DNA of 14,198 bases. It comes from DATLZB01 sp035574175 (lineage in GTDB: Bacteria; Pseudomonadota; Alphaproteobacteria; Rhizobiales; Hyphomicrobiaceae). The notes beneath the pieces were generated by a model. The model did no database searches and was not told the DNA's origin. It worked only from the letters and a program-made list of their open reading frames with translations. This document shows positions 1 to 7,003 of the stretch, piece after piece. The translations under genes and the position numbers were made by a program. Numbering within the stretch: position 1 is the first letter of the stretch; every line of letters starts with the position of its first letter. The stretch is taken from contig DATLZB010000174.1 in the NCBI GenBank assembly GCA_035574175.1, positions 1-14,198 of the forward strand. The letters are read 5' to 3'.

Positions 1-303
1 ACCGCGCCCCGACAGCACCAGGATCATCTCCTCGTAGAGCTGGCGCTGGGGGGCGAGCTTGCCGCCGGGGGCGATCTCGCACACGTAGCAGTCGTTGGAG
101 GTGCGGGAGGCCTCGTGGTTGATGAACACACCCTTGCCGCCACGGCGCGCCCAAGGCTTGAGTTCGGTCGTCCTCAGATTGGGCACGTAGTGGGCGCTGA
201 TGATGTCGAGACCTTCCGCGCGCACCCAGCGCAGATAGGGGGTGTCCTTCTCGGTCGCGAACTTCTTGGCCAGCTCCTGCGAGACGACCGCGTCTTGCGC
301 CAA
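1..303 (-). CDS. Cupin-domain protein, second tandem copy (C-terminus cut by window edge)
   Basis: Only the first 101 codons are inside the window; the frame is open through base 1. I start it at a TTG (303-301) because a strong ribosome-binding site, GGGGAGGA, sits seven bases upstream and because alignment with the neighbouring cupin gene begins exactly there. About 90 of 101 residues match the N-terminus of the 347-1465 product, with no indels; at the DNA level about 87% of bases match. Shared blocks include TPYLRWVR, ELKPWARRGGKGVFINHEAS and RQLYEEMILVLSGRG. The visible part covers the strand-rich lead-in and the start of the first cupin barrel, where a PQRQ stretch stands in the place of the usual HxH metal ligands. 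It lies 43 bases downstream of the other cupin gene in the same direction, so the two are probably co-transcribed. Substrate unknown. The full length cannot be judged from this window. Confidence 0.85.
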   Translation of the reverse strand, partial: MAQDAVVSQELAKKFATEKDTPYLRWVRAEGLDIISAHYVPNLRTTELKPWARRGGKGVFINHEASRTSNDCYVCEIAPGGKLAPQRQLYEEMILVLSGRG

Positions 304-346
304 TCTCTGGTCCTCCCCTGCCGATACGCCTCCCAGCCGCTGCGAG

Positions 347-1465
347 CTAGGCCACCTTGGGTGGCAACTCGGCAAGCTCTGCCTTGTAGGCCTCGTCCAT
401 GCGCGGCTTCATGCCATGCTTGGCGAGGGCTTCGGCGAAAAGCTGGCGCACCTTTGGATTCTCGTCCGCATAATCGATCTGATCTCCGCCGATGCGCTGG
501 CTGATCCACGCCTTGGGCACGCCCTGCGCGTTGCGGATCGAGACTACCTCGTGCTTGAAGGCGAGGTAGCGTGCCGGCGTCGTGCCGGTGTTGAAGTGCT
601 GGTGGAACCACATGTTGGGCGGTACGATAAGCGTGCCGACCTCCCAGTCGTAGCGACGGGGCTCCTCGCCCTCGGGCCACATCAGGGAATAGCCCTCACC
701 CGAAAGCACGATGACGTGTGCACCGGGCCCGTGACGGTGGCCCTTCTTGTAGGTGCCGACCGGGAACTGGGAGATGTGGCTGTTCATCGAGCCCTTGGCC
801 ATGTTGAAGCGGATGTGGCCGCCGCCGGCGCCGCGCTCCTTGGCGCTGATGAGCGGCAGGTTGACAGCGTCCGGCACGAAGTTGGTGTCGAGCAGCAGCC
901 CCTTCTGCTCGCCCTTGGCGCTGAAGTAGTCGGGCTCGCCGTTAAAGCGCTGCTTGAAGTCGTGCTTGCAGTTGAAGATGAAATCAAGGTCCTCGTAGAG
1001 GTTGATCACGGGGGGGGCGTTGGTGACCGCCACGTAGCGGGCCGGCTCCTTGCCGGAGCTATTGAAGTGCTGGTGGTGGGCATTGAGCGGGATGGCAAAC
1101 AACGCGCCCGCCTGCCACTCGAAGGTGACGCGGGCGCCGGCATCGTTCCACACCGAGGTCGAACCGCGCCCGGACAGCACCAGGATCATCTCCTCGTAGA
1201 GCTGGCGCTGGGGGGCTAGCTTGCCGCCTGCCGGGATCTCGCACACATAGCAGTCGTTGGAGGTGCGGGAGGCCTCGTGGTTGATGAACACGCCTTTGCC
1301 GCCGCGACGTGCCCAGGGCTTCAATTCGACAGTGTGCAGGCTCTTCACGTAATGGGCGCTGATGATGTCGAGACCTTCCGAGCGCACCCAGCGCAGGTAG
1401 GGAGTGTCCTTCTCGGTCGCGAACTTCTTGGCCATTTCCTCCGAGACGACCGCATTCTTCGCCAT
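347..1465 (-). CDS. Two-domain cupin protein (bicupin)
   Basis: 372 residues. The ATG is preceded by GGAAGGAG with seven bases of spacing, which fixes the start. Two cupin barrels are visible. The first (about 70-150) has YEEMILVLSGRG at 90-101 and PLNAHHQHFN at 126-135: the glutamate and the H-x3-N element of the metal site are present but HxH is replaced by PQRQ (85-88). The second (about 225-310) has GHRHGPGAHVIVLSG at 242-256 and VPPNMWFHQHFN at 281-292: HxH (243, 245) and the later histidine are present, but the usual glutamate position holds His250. The second barrel is therefore the better candidate for metal binding, possibly with an all-histidine site. Bicupins of this general shape include gentisate-dioxygenase-like proteins and others with no known function, so I assign no reaction. 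It follows the EutA-like gene by 111 bases and precedes a near-duplicate by 43 bases, all on one strand. No signal peptide or membrane segment is seen, so it is probably cytoplasmic. Confidence 0.9.
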   Translation of the reverse strand: MAKNAVVSEEMAKKFATEKDTPYLRWVRSEGLDIISAHYVKSLHTVELKPWARRGGKGVFINHEASRTSNDCYVCEIPAGGKLAPQRQLYEEMILVLSGRGSTSVWNDAGARVTFEWQAGALFAIPLNAHHQHFNSSGKEPARYVAVTNAPPVINLYEDLDFIFNCKHDFKQRFNGEPDYFSAKGEQKGLLLDTNFVPDAVNLPLISAKERGAGGGHIRFNMAKGSMNSHISQFPVGTYKKGHRHGPGAHVIVLSGEGYSLMWPEGEEPRRYDWEVGTLIVPPNMWFHQHFNTGTTPARYLAFKHEVVSIRNAQGVPKAWISQRIGGDQIDYADENPKVRQLFAEALAKHGMKPRMDEAYKAELAELPPKVA

Positions 1466-1502
1466 CGCTCAACTCCTTCCTTGATCCCCTTCAGAAACGT
1501 CG

Positions 1503-1522
1503 CCGACCAGAGAGGCGGTCGG
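1503..1522 (-). other. Small inverted repeat between EutA-like and cupin genes
   Basis: CCGACC at 1503-1508 pairs with GGTCGG at 1517-1522 across an eight-base loop, in the 111-base gap between the two genes. There is no T run after it in the direction of transcription, so it is a poor terminator. It could be an attenuator, an mRNA processing site or chance. The rest of the gap holds a direct repeat TTGGAG-caa-TTGGAG (minus strand) and the cupin ribosome-binding site. Confidence 0.25.
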
Positions 1523-1576
1523 TACTATTTACTCCAATTGCTCCAAGTCATGCTCCGGCCAACGTTCCCGCACTGA

Positions 1577-3415
1577 TCACGGCCTGCTCTTCGTTTTCCC
1601 CGCCCGATGCGCGCGGGCCTCGCGTGCCGCGGCGCCGGCGCGGTCATGGGAGTGAGCATGGACGGAGCCATGCTGGCGATGGTGGTGCCCGTGATCATCG
1701 TGAGAATGATGGTGGTGGTGGTGGTGATGGTGATCGTGGTGGTGGTGGTGGTGGTGATGATGATGGTGATCGTGGTGGTCATGGCCACGCTCGGCATGGC
1801 CAAGCCGTTGGCGCGTGCGCGGATCGTCGCTGAACACCAGCGACTTGATGGTCACCGGCACCGTGCGTGACGGCAGCCTGATACGCCCAAGATCGATGTA
1901 GTCGAAATCCCACAGCACGACGCCGTCGATCACCAGGATTTCGCTCTTTACGCCGAGCTCCTCGCGCAGGATGGCACCGAGCGACTGGGCAACGTCTCCG
2001 TCGAGCATGATATAGAGCGGCTTGCCGGCTCTGATCATGTCGTCGATGCCCCGCACGAGCCCCTTGGCGAAGGCAAAGATGCGCTCGTAGGCCGGCGCGC
2101 CCCGCCAGTGGAAGGCAAGCGCGATCTCGCGCTCGGCGCCTTCCACATCGAAGGCCTTGCGGTGCGAGGCGATGGCCTGGGCCAGCGCCTCGGGATCGAT
2201 CACGTCCTCGCAGACATAAGGCGGCTGGAGCACCTGCAGGTTCCGCCGCGGCAGCAGCGCGCCGGGATTGGAGATGAAGCAGGTGTTGCCGGATAGCTGG
2301 ACGCTGTACTCCGACGCCCCGAGCGCGGTGGCACGAATGCATTCGCCGGCAGCCAGCAGCGGCCAGGGCAGAGCCCCCGCCTCAACACGCGCGCGGATCG
2401 CTTGGCCGAGGCGCCGGCCCATGTCGCCAAAGTCGCGCGTCTCCCGATCATAGACATACTCGGCAACGCCGCCGGAGAACATCACGCCGTCAATCTTGCC
2501 GAGGTCCTCGATGGGATCGGTCAGGTAGAGGTCGCGGAGGTCCTGAGGAAGCGGCCGAACCGTCAGCGCCGCCATGAGCGACTCGGCCATACATTCGGCT
2601 ACGCGGTCCAGATCGGCCGCGGTCACTCTATCCCCCAGCGACCAATGGAAGCCGGCACGGTGGGCGTGATGGCGGCCGGCCGGGTCGAGGCGGACGATGC
2701 GCCCCCCATCGTCGACCACCTGCAGGCGGCCGCCGATATGGATTGCGGCGGTCGCCGTGACCCGGCCCTTTTCCAGCACGGCGAGCTTGCAGGTGCCGCC
2801 GCCGATGTCGACGTTGAGGATGCGGCGGTCGCCATCGAGGGAGGCCTTCGCCGCGCCCGAACCGAAGGCGGCCAACATGCTCTCCATGTGATGGCCGGCG
2901 GTGGCGCACACAAAGTCGCCCCCATGCTCGGACACGGTGGCTGCAATCGCCTCCGCGTTTTCACGTCTTAGCGCCTCTCCGGTCAGGATCACGGCGCCGG
3001 TGTCAACGTCCTGCGCCTTGATGCCGGCACCGGCGTAGGCCGCATCGAGAATCTCGCCGAGCTGCCGGTCGCTGATGCGTGTCTCACTCTCATAGGGGGT
3101 CAGTGCAACGGGCGACTGATAGAGCATCTCGCGCGAGACCACGTAATAACGGCTCGACAGATCCTCGGCCATGCGCCGCAAATGCAGCCGCGAGAAGATT
3201 ACCTGAGTGCCGGAGGAGCCGATGTCGATGCCGACGCTGGTCAGGAAAACGTTGTCCGCCATCCAGAGCGGATTTTCGTTGAGCGGAACGTCGTCGTAGA
3301 ACTCGTCGTGGTCATGGTCGGCAGTGCCGTCGTGCTCGTGCGCGAAATCTTGACCGAGAACGTGGTCCTGGAGCGTGTGCGGACTTTTTTCCTTGCGATC
3401 CTCGGTTCCTGCCAT
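1577..3415 (-). CDS. eutA: EutA-like ethanolamine ammonia-lyase reactivating factor with His-rich tail
   Basis: 612 residues from the ATG at 3415, chosen because AAAGGG lies six bases upstream; the frame stays open back to a GTG at 3640 with no binding site. The ATPase fold of the ASKHA (actin/Hsp70) superfamily is clear: phosphate-1 loop VGIDIGSSGTQV (61-72), phosphate-2 loop LNVDIGGGTCKL (200-211) and adenosine motif GVMFSGGVAEYV (310-321). The whole core to about residue 535 reads as EutA, known to swap damaged cobalamin out of ethanolamine ammonia-lyase using ATP. Residues 540-590 hold 33 histidines, with runs of 11 and 9 split by an aspartate; a smaller HEHDGTADHDHDEF patch lies at 26-39. 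Such tails are known from metal chaperones (HypB, UreE, CobW types), so binding of nickel, cobalt or zinc is an inference. No eutB or eutC is in the window. It is the first gene of an apparent operon with two cupin genes. The family call is firm; the client enzyme is unknown. Confidence 0.85.
   Translation of the reverse strand: MAGTEDRKEKSPHTLQDHVLGQDFAHEHDGTADHDHDEFYDDVPLNENPLWMADNVFLTSVGIDIGSSGTQVIFSRLHLRRMAEDLSSRYYVVSREMLYQSPVALTPYESETRISDRQLGEILDAAYAGAGIKAQDVDTGAVILTGEALRRENAEAIAATVSEHGGDFVCATAGHHMESMLAAFGSGAAKASLDGDRRILNVDIGGGTCKLAVLEKGRVTATAAIHIGGRLQVVDDGGRIVRLDPAGRHHAHRAGFHWSLGDRVTAADLDRVAECMAESLMAALTVRPLPQDLRDLYLTDPIEDLGKIDGVMFSGGVAEYVYDRETRDFGDMGRRLGQAIRARVEAGALPWPLLAAGECIRATALGASEYSVQLSGNTCFISNPGALLPRRNLQVLQPPYVCEDVIDPEALAQAIASHRKAFDVEGAEREIALAFHWRGAPAYERIFAFAKGLVRGIDDMIRAGKPLYIMLDGDVAQSLGAILREELGVKSEILVIDGVVLWDFDYIDLGRIRLPSRTVPVTIKSLVFSDDPRTRQRLGHAERGHDHHDHHHHHHHHHHHDHHHHHHHHHSHDDHGHHHRQHGSVHAHSHDRAGAAAREARAHRAGKTKSRP
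1679..1786 (-). repeat. CAC/CAT triplet tract encoding polyhistidine
   Basis: On the minus strand this is an imperfect triplet repeat of CAC and CAT, interrupted by GAT and TCT codons. It encodes 28 histidines in 36 residues (544-579 of the EutA-like protein). The mix of CAC and CAT and the spaced Asp codons argue that selection keeps histidine rather than that a pure microsatellite has slipped, although slippage could still change the tract length between strains. Read on the plus strand it yields spurious valine- and methionine-rich frames, which are not genes. Confidence 0.9.
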
Positions 3416-3673
3416 GCCCAACCCTTTAGCGCGCCGATGCGTGAGCGGCAATCCGCTCCGACCCGCGGCAGCCTCCTTGCAGAGCAGGCCACCGGCCTTC
3501 TCGTCCGCGTCCGTCGTAAGATGGAAGCGCGGACCTTCGTACTGCAAGTTCCGTGGAAGGTCGAGACCGAGTTTGCGCAGGGAGGGGGGATAGACCACCG
3601 CGGGCGGCCGAGAGCAATTTCGACCCCGAGCAAGCGGCACCTGGCGTAGATGCGGGCCTACGCCGGCTCCAAA

Positions 3674-3775
3674 CCGTCATCCCGACGAAGGTCGGGCTCC
3701 ACGCAGCTTCGGCATGCTATGCCTTCATGGCAATGGTCGCCCGGACGAGGCCGCGGGCAAGTTCGACCGTCGAAC
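3674..3775. repeat. REP-like palindromic element
   Basis: Four inverted repeats follow each other within 102 bases: CCCGAC/GTCGGG with a GAAG loop (3681-3696), GGCAT/ATGCC (3711-3723), GCCCG/CGGGC (3739-3758) and GTTCGA/TCGAAC with a three-base centre (3761-3775). The opening, CCGTCATCCCGACGAAGG, resembles the interspersed palindromic repeats common between genes in many Alphaproteobacteria and other Proteobacteria, whose consensus reads roughly CGTCATCCCGGCGAAGGCCGGG. That resemblance is from memory. No second copy is present in this window, so repetition in the genome is not shown here. Confidence 0.45.
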
Positions 3776-3781
3776 GAGGCC

Positions 3782-3820
3782 TACCTGGCGCGGGTGCCGG
3801 CCACCGGCCCGCGCTGGGTG
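3782..3820 (+). other. Very stable stem-loop in intergenic region
   Basis: Pairs run 3782-3788 with 3814-3820, then 3789-3794 with 3808-3813, a two-base bulge (3795-3796), then CCGG/CCGG around a CCA loop: 17 pairs in all. Three of the outer pairs are G-U when read as plus-strand RNA and would be A-C mismatches on the other strand, so the fold favours a plus-strand transcript. There is no T run after it, so it is not a standard intrinsic terminator. It could be part of the leader of the 4130 gene, a small RNA or a repeat. Confidence 0.4.
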
Positions 3821-3993
3821 TAGGCTGCGCTGACATGACGGATTGCTTGGGCACGCGCTTGCCTCGGTCGTCACATCATTTCGCGAAGGTCGGTGAGTGG
3901 GACCGATACCCCAGCCGTCACGCTATGCCTGTTCATCGGGGCTGCGGTGCGGTTTGCCAAGTCGCGAGGGTCACGGCGGGCCATCCCGAACAG

Positions 3994-4017
3994 TTGCCCG
4001 ATGGTCTTTGCGGGCAA
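3994..4017 (+). other. Seven-base inverted repeat upstream of membrane-protein gene
   Basis: TTGCCCG (3994-4000) pairs perfectly with CGGGCAA (4011-4017) across a ten-base loop, ending 112 bases before the start codon of the next gene. It may be part of a structured leader or an operator. No T run follows. High GC makes such repeats fairly common by chance. Confidence 0.25.
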
Positions 4018-4129
4018 TGATGAAGCTAGTAAACCGGTTCCGGCTCGTGTATTTATGGCGCCGGCTTCAGGCGCCCAAGATCGTTCGGAAGCGCCTGCCG
4101 AGCACGTTCCGGTGGGTTTGGAGGTGGTA

Positions 4130-4534
4130 ATGAAGGCTTCGTCCGTCAGCTTCCAGGCCGCCGTGGCCATGGCGCTCGTTGGCATGGGTTGGGGCATCAT
4201 GATGGCCATGACGCATGACCACTCGACGATGCCGGCGCACGCCCATCTCAATCTGCTCGGCTGGGTCTCGCTGTTTCTGTTCGGCGTCTTCTACCGCCTG
4301 CATCCGGCGCTCGACGGCTCCGGACTCGCGTTGGCGCAGGTGTGGATCTGGATCGTCGCCACCATCGTGCTCACAATCGGCGTGGCCATGATCTACCGCG
4401 GTAACATGATGGGCGATCCGATCGCGGGGATCGCTTCGATCGTTGCCTTCCTCGACATGGTGTTTTTCGGCTGGCTCGTGCTCCAGCGTGAGCGGGCAGG
4501 CACGAGGCAGCCCGCGGCCGCACCGGCGGAGTAG
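4130..4534 (+). CDS. Small four-helix membrane protein with HDH and HAH motifs
   Basis: 134 residues. The ATG at 4130 follows GGAGG with a five-base gap, and the upstream part of the open frame does not read as protein. Four hydrophobic segments are visible, near residues 8-28, 38-57, 67-88 and 96-118, with a short charged C-terminus. The loop between helices 1 and 2 carries HDH (30-31 with D in between at 29-31 as D-H context) and PAHAHLNLLGW (35-45). The HAHLNLLGW signature is shared with short alphaproteobacterial membrane proteins and resembles the haem-ligand helices of haem-copper oxidase subunit I and NnrS proteins, so haem or metal binding is possible; this is inference from memory. 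The gene stands alone, with a structured 714-base region upstream and tyrS converging 35 bases downstream. Function unknown. Confidence 0.8.
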   Translation: MKASSVSFQAAVAMALVGMGWGIMMAMTHDHSTMPAHAHLNLLGWVSLFLFGVFYRLHPALDGSGLALAQVWIWIVATIVLTIGVAMIYRGNMMGDPIAGIASIVAFLDMVFFGWLVLQRERAGTRQPAAAPAE

Positions 4535-4537
4535 GGC

Positions 4538-4564
4538 CGCACCGTCTTTTCGTTGGCCGGTGCG
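4538..4564. terminator. Candidate shared terminator between convergent genes
   Basis: CGCACCG (4538-4544) pairs perfectly with CGGTGCG (4558-4564) in the 35-base gap between the convergent membrane-protein gene and tyrS. GGC/GCC can extend the stem by three pairs past a one-base bulge. The loop holds a TCTTTT stretch. No T run follows the stem on either strand because the stem abuts both stop codons, so it is an atypical terminator; its placement is the main argument for the role. Confidence 0.45.
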
Positions 4565-4569
4565 AGCCG

Positions 4570-5823
4570 CTAGACGGGCCTTAACAGCACGTGGCGCTTC
4601 CTGCCGAGCGAAAGCTTGATCACGCCTTCCGCCGTCAGATCGTCGGCAGCCAGCACCGCCTTTTCGTCGCTCACAGGCACATCGTTCACGCGAAGGCCGC
4701 CGCCTTTAATCTGGCGGCGGGCCTCGCCGTTAGATTTGACGAGGCCCGCACGCACGAAGGCGGCAAGCACGCCGAGGCCGGCATCGATCTCCGCGCGCGG
4801 TACTTCGACCGAAGGCAGGCCGGTGGCCAGCGTGCCCTCTTCGAAGGTAGCGCGCGCCGTGGCGGCAGCATTAACGGCCTTGTCGCGGCCGTGCAAAAGC
4901 GCGGTTGCCTCGGTGGCAAGCAGCTTCTTCGCCTCGTTGATCTCCGCACCTTGAAGGGCCGAGAGCCGCGCAATCTCGGCCATGGGCAGCGTGGTGAAGA
5001 GCTTCAGGAAACGGCCAACGTCGGCATCCTCGGTGTTGCGCCAGAACTGCCAATACTCGTAGGGCGACAGCAGCTCCTCGTTGAGCCACACGGCGCCGGC
5101 CGCAGTCTTGCCCATCTTGGCGCCTGAGGCGGTGGTGAGCAGCGGGCAGGTCAGGGCATAGAGCTGGTGGGTGCCCATGCGCCGGCCCAAGTCGATGCCG
5201 CTGACGATGTTGCCCCACTGGTCGGAGCCGCCCATCTGCAAGTTGCATCCATAACGGCGAGCCAGTTCGACAAAGTCATAGGCCTGCAGGAGCATGTAGT
5301 TGAATTCGATGAAGGAGAGTTCCTGCTCGCGCTCGAGGCGGAGCCTGGCTGCATCCATGGTCAGCATGCGGTTGACCGAGAAATGACGGCCGACATCGCG
5401 CAGGAATTCGATGTAGTTCAAGGGCGCCAGCCACTCGGCGTTGTCGACCATGATGGCGTCGGTGCGCCGCGAGCCGAATGTCAGCAGCTTGGCGAATACC
5501 GACTTGATCCCCGCCTTGTTGGCCTCGATCTCCTCGATGCTCAGGATCCGGCGGGTCTCGTCGCGGCCAGAGGGGTCGCCAACGCGGGTGGTGGCGCCGC
5601 CCATCAACACGATCGGCCGGCCGCCGGTGCGCTGCAGCCAGTAGAGCATCATTATGGAGATCAGGCTGCCAACGTGGAGAGAGGGCGCCGTGCAGTCGTA
5701 GCCGACGTAGGCAACCACCTCGCCCTCGTTGGCGAGCGCGTCAAGACCGGCTAGATCGGAGCACTGGTGAACGAAGCCGCGCTCGGTGAGGACCTTGAGA
5801 AACTCGGATTTGGGCTCGGTCAT
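4570..5823 (-). CDS. tyrS: Tyrosyl-tRNA synthetase
   Basis: 417 residues, the usual length for bacterial TyrRS. It attaches tyrosine to tRNA-Tyr in the cytoplasm. The class I catalytic core shows the HIGH-type element LHVGSL (49-54), the tyrosine-binding lead-in YVGYDC (39-44), the GGSDQWGN motif (198-205) and the KMSKS-type loop KMGKT (236-240). An S4 RNA-binding domain fills the C-terminus (about 350-417), with GGLRVN at 375-380. The ATG at 5823 gives the expected N-terminus; the frame is open further upstream to 5994 but that part overlaps anmK on the other strand and is not TyrRS-like. No clear Shine-Dalgarno site precedes the ATG. It diverges from anmK across 55 bases and converges with the small membrane-protein gene. 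Confidence 0.97.
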   Translation of the reverse strand: MTEPKSEFLKVLTERGFVHQCSDLAGLDALANEGEVVAYVGYDCTAPSLHVGSLISIMMLYWLQRTGGRPIVLMGGATTRVGDPSGRDETRRILSIEEIEANKAGIKSVFAKLLTFGSRRTDAIMVDNAEWLAPLNYIEFLRDVGRHFSVNRMLTMDAARLRLEREQELSFIEFNYMLLQAYDFVELARRYGCNLQMGGSDQWGNIVSGIDLGRRMGTHQLYALTCPLLTTASGAKMGKTAAGAVWLNEELLSPYEYWQFWRNTEDADVGRFLKLFTTLPMAEIARLSALQGAEINEAKKLLATEATALLHGRDKAVNAAATARATFEEGTLATGLPSVEVPRAEIDAGLGVLAAFVRAGLVKSNGEARRQIKGGGLRVNDVPVSDEKAVLAADDLTAEGVIKLSLGRKRHVLLRPV

Positions 5824-5878
5824 GGCTTGAAATTCGACTCGCGCGTCCGGGTTCAGGTGATTGCACGGGAAGGGCACC
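5824..5878. promoter_or_regulatory. Divergent tyrS/anmK intergenic region
   Basis: Only 55 bases separate the two start codons, so both promoters must lie here or inside the opposite gene. The anmK ribosome-binding site (GGGAAGGG, 5867-5874) is visible. I see no good -35/-10 pair on either strand and no T-box leader elements ahead of tyrS. Confidence 0.4.
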
Positions 5879-6988
5879 ATGGGCAAGCTCAGGCGCGCGA
5901 TTGGACTCATGAGCGGCACTTCGATGGACGGCATCGACGTCGCCTTGCTCGACACCGACGGCGAGGACCGGGTGGAGCGCGCGGGCGGACGCACCTTCCC
6001 TTATCCGGCGCCGGTCCGGCTACTGCTCGTGCGCGCGATCGGCGAGGCGCGGGCGCTCTGCCGCCGCGAGGAGCGGCCAGATGCGCTACGCCGAGCGGAA
6101 CGCGAGATCACCGATCTTCATGCGAGGGCCGTCGCGGACTTTCTTGCCGAACACAAGCTCGAGCGCGCTGCCGTCGACGTGATCGGCTTTCACGGCCATA
6201 CGGTCCTGCATCGGCCGGAGCGGCGGCTGACTGTACAGATCGGGGACGGGGAGCGGCTCGCCGGCGCGACGGGGATCGACGTCGTCTATGACATGCGCGC
6301 CGCCGACTGTGCTGCCGGAGGGCAGGGCGCGCCGCTCGCCCCCGCCTATCACCGTGCGCTAGCCGCCAAGCTCAAGGAGCGGCCCGTGGCGGTGGTCAAT
6401 ATCGGCGGCGTCGCCAACCTGACATGGATCGGACGCGAGGGCGAGCTCATCGCCTTCGACACCGGCCCAGGCAGCGCCATGATCGACGACTGGGCGCGCC
6501 GACACACCGGCAAGCCGTGCGATGAGAACGGAGCGCTAGCCGCAGCCGGCAGCGCTGACCAGGACCTCGTCAAGGAGTATCTCAAGCACAGCCACTTCTC
6601 GGTGCTGCCTCCCAAGTCGCTCGACCGCAACGCCTTCGCGATCGAACTCGTCGAGCATCTTTCCCCCGCCGATGGCGCGGCCACACTAACGGCGTTTGCC
6701 GCGGCGGCCGTGGGCCGCGCGCTCGAACATCTGCCGGAAGAGCCGCTGATGTGGATCATGACCGGGGGCGGGCGCAAGAACCGGGCCCTGATGAGCCTCA
6801 TTGCCGGGCACGTGCATAACGCGGTGGTTCCGGCCGAGGCGCTCGGTCTCGACGGCGATTTGATGGAAGCGGAAGCCTGGGCCTATCTCGCCGTGCGCTC
6901 GATCCGTGCGCTGCCCATCACCTTCCCAGGGACGACGGGGGTGGCGGCGCCGCTTACCGGAGGGGTACTGGTGCGAGCCCCGGCCTGA
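5879..6988 (+). CDS. anmK: Anhydro-N-acetylmuramic acid kinase
   Basis: 369 residues, the family's normal size. The enzyme opens and phosphorylates 1,6-anhydro-MurNAc to MurNAc-6-phosphate with ATP, recycling peptidoglycan fragments in the cytoplasm. Family signatures are intact: GLMSGTSMDGIDVAL (9-23), FHGHT (104-108), DMRAADCAAGGQGAPL (138-153), VVNIGGVANLTWI (172-184), FDTGPGSAMIDDW (193-205), KSLDRNAF (246-253), TGGGRKN (295-301) and EAEAWAYLAVR (330-340). The ATG at 5879 follows GGGAAGGG by four bases and gives the normal N-terminus; a TTG 18 bases earlier in frame has no such site. The gene diverges from tyrS, an arrangement I recall from other Hyphomicrobiales. No murQ is present in the window. 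Confidence 0.97.
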   Translation: MGKLRRAIGLMSGTSMDGIDVALLDTDGEDRVERAGGRTFPYPAPVRLLLVRAIGEARALCRREERPDALRRAEREITDLHARAVADFLAEHKLERAAVDVIGFHGHTVLHRPERRLTVQIGDGERLAGATGIDVVYDMRAADCAAGGQGAPLAPAYHRALAAKLKERPVAVVNIGGVANLTWIGREGELIAFDTGPGSAMIDDWARRHTGKPCDENGALAAAGSADQDLVKEYLKHSHFSVLPPKSLDRNAFAIELVEHLSPADGAATLTAFAAAAVGRALEHLPEEPLMWIMTGGGRKNRALMSLIAGHVHNAVVPAEALGLDGDLMEAEAWAYLAVRSIRALPITFPGTTGVAAPLTGGVLVRAPA

Positions 6989-7003
6989 GTTCCCGCGGGT
7001 AAC

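Larger units (their letters stand above)
3416..4129. other. 714-base gap between EutA-like gene and membrane-protein gene
   Basis: I find no convincing gene here. The frames that stay open lack binding sites and recognisable protein features. The EutA-like frame continues upstream to 3640 and its extension has fairly GC-rich third positions, so a longer N-terminus is not excluded. From 3674 to 4075 the sequence holds a series of inverted repeats described separately, ending with two copies of GGCGCC (4057-4062 and 4070-4075) separated by seven bases. Promoters for both flanking genes should lie here since they diverge, but I see no clear -35/-10 pair. Confidence 0.6.

Noticed and set aside
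242..1219. 325-codon plus-strand frame opposite the cupin genes
   Set aside because: Antisense to two genes that are paralogous to each other at protein level; the conserved strand is the minus strand.
1679..1786. Non-coding microsatellite or CRISPR-like repeat
   Set aside because: The triplets are in frame in the EutA-like gene, vary between CAC and CAT, and have no spacer structure.
3416..3640. N-terminal extension of the EutA-like protein to GTG at 3640
   Set aside because: No ribosome-binding site and the ATG at 3415 has one; the extension does not match the EutA fold. Moderately GC-rich third positions keep it as a possibility.
3553..4020. 155-codon plus-strand frame upstream of the membrane-protein gene
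   Set aside because: No binding site, reads through the palindromic element (giving a TVIPTKVGLHA type peptide typical of translated repeats), and no recognisable domain.
3416..4129. Cobalamin riboswitch upstream of the EutA-like gene
   Set aside because: I looked for a B12-box-like core because of the EutA link and found none on either strand; a covariance-model scan would settle it.
5824..5994. N-terminal extension of TyrS
   Set aside because: Overlaps anmK on the other strand and lies outside the normal TyrRS N-terminus.
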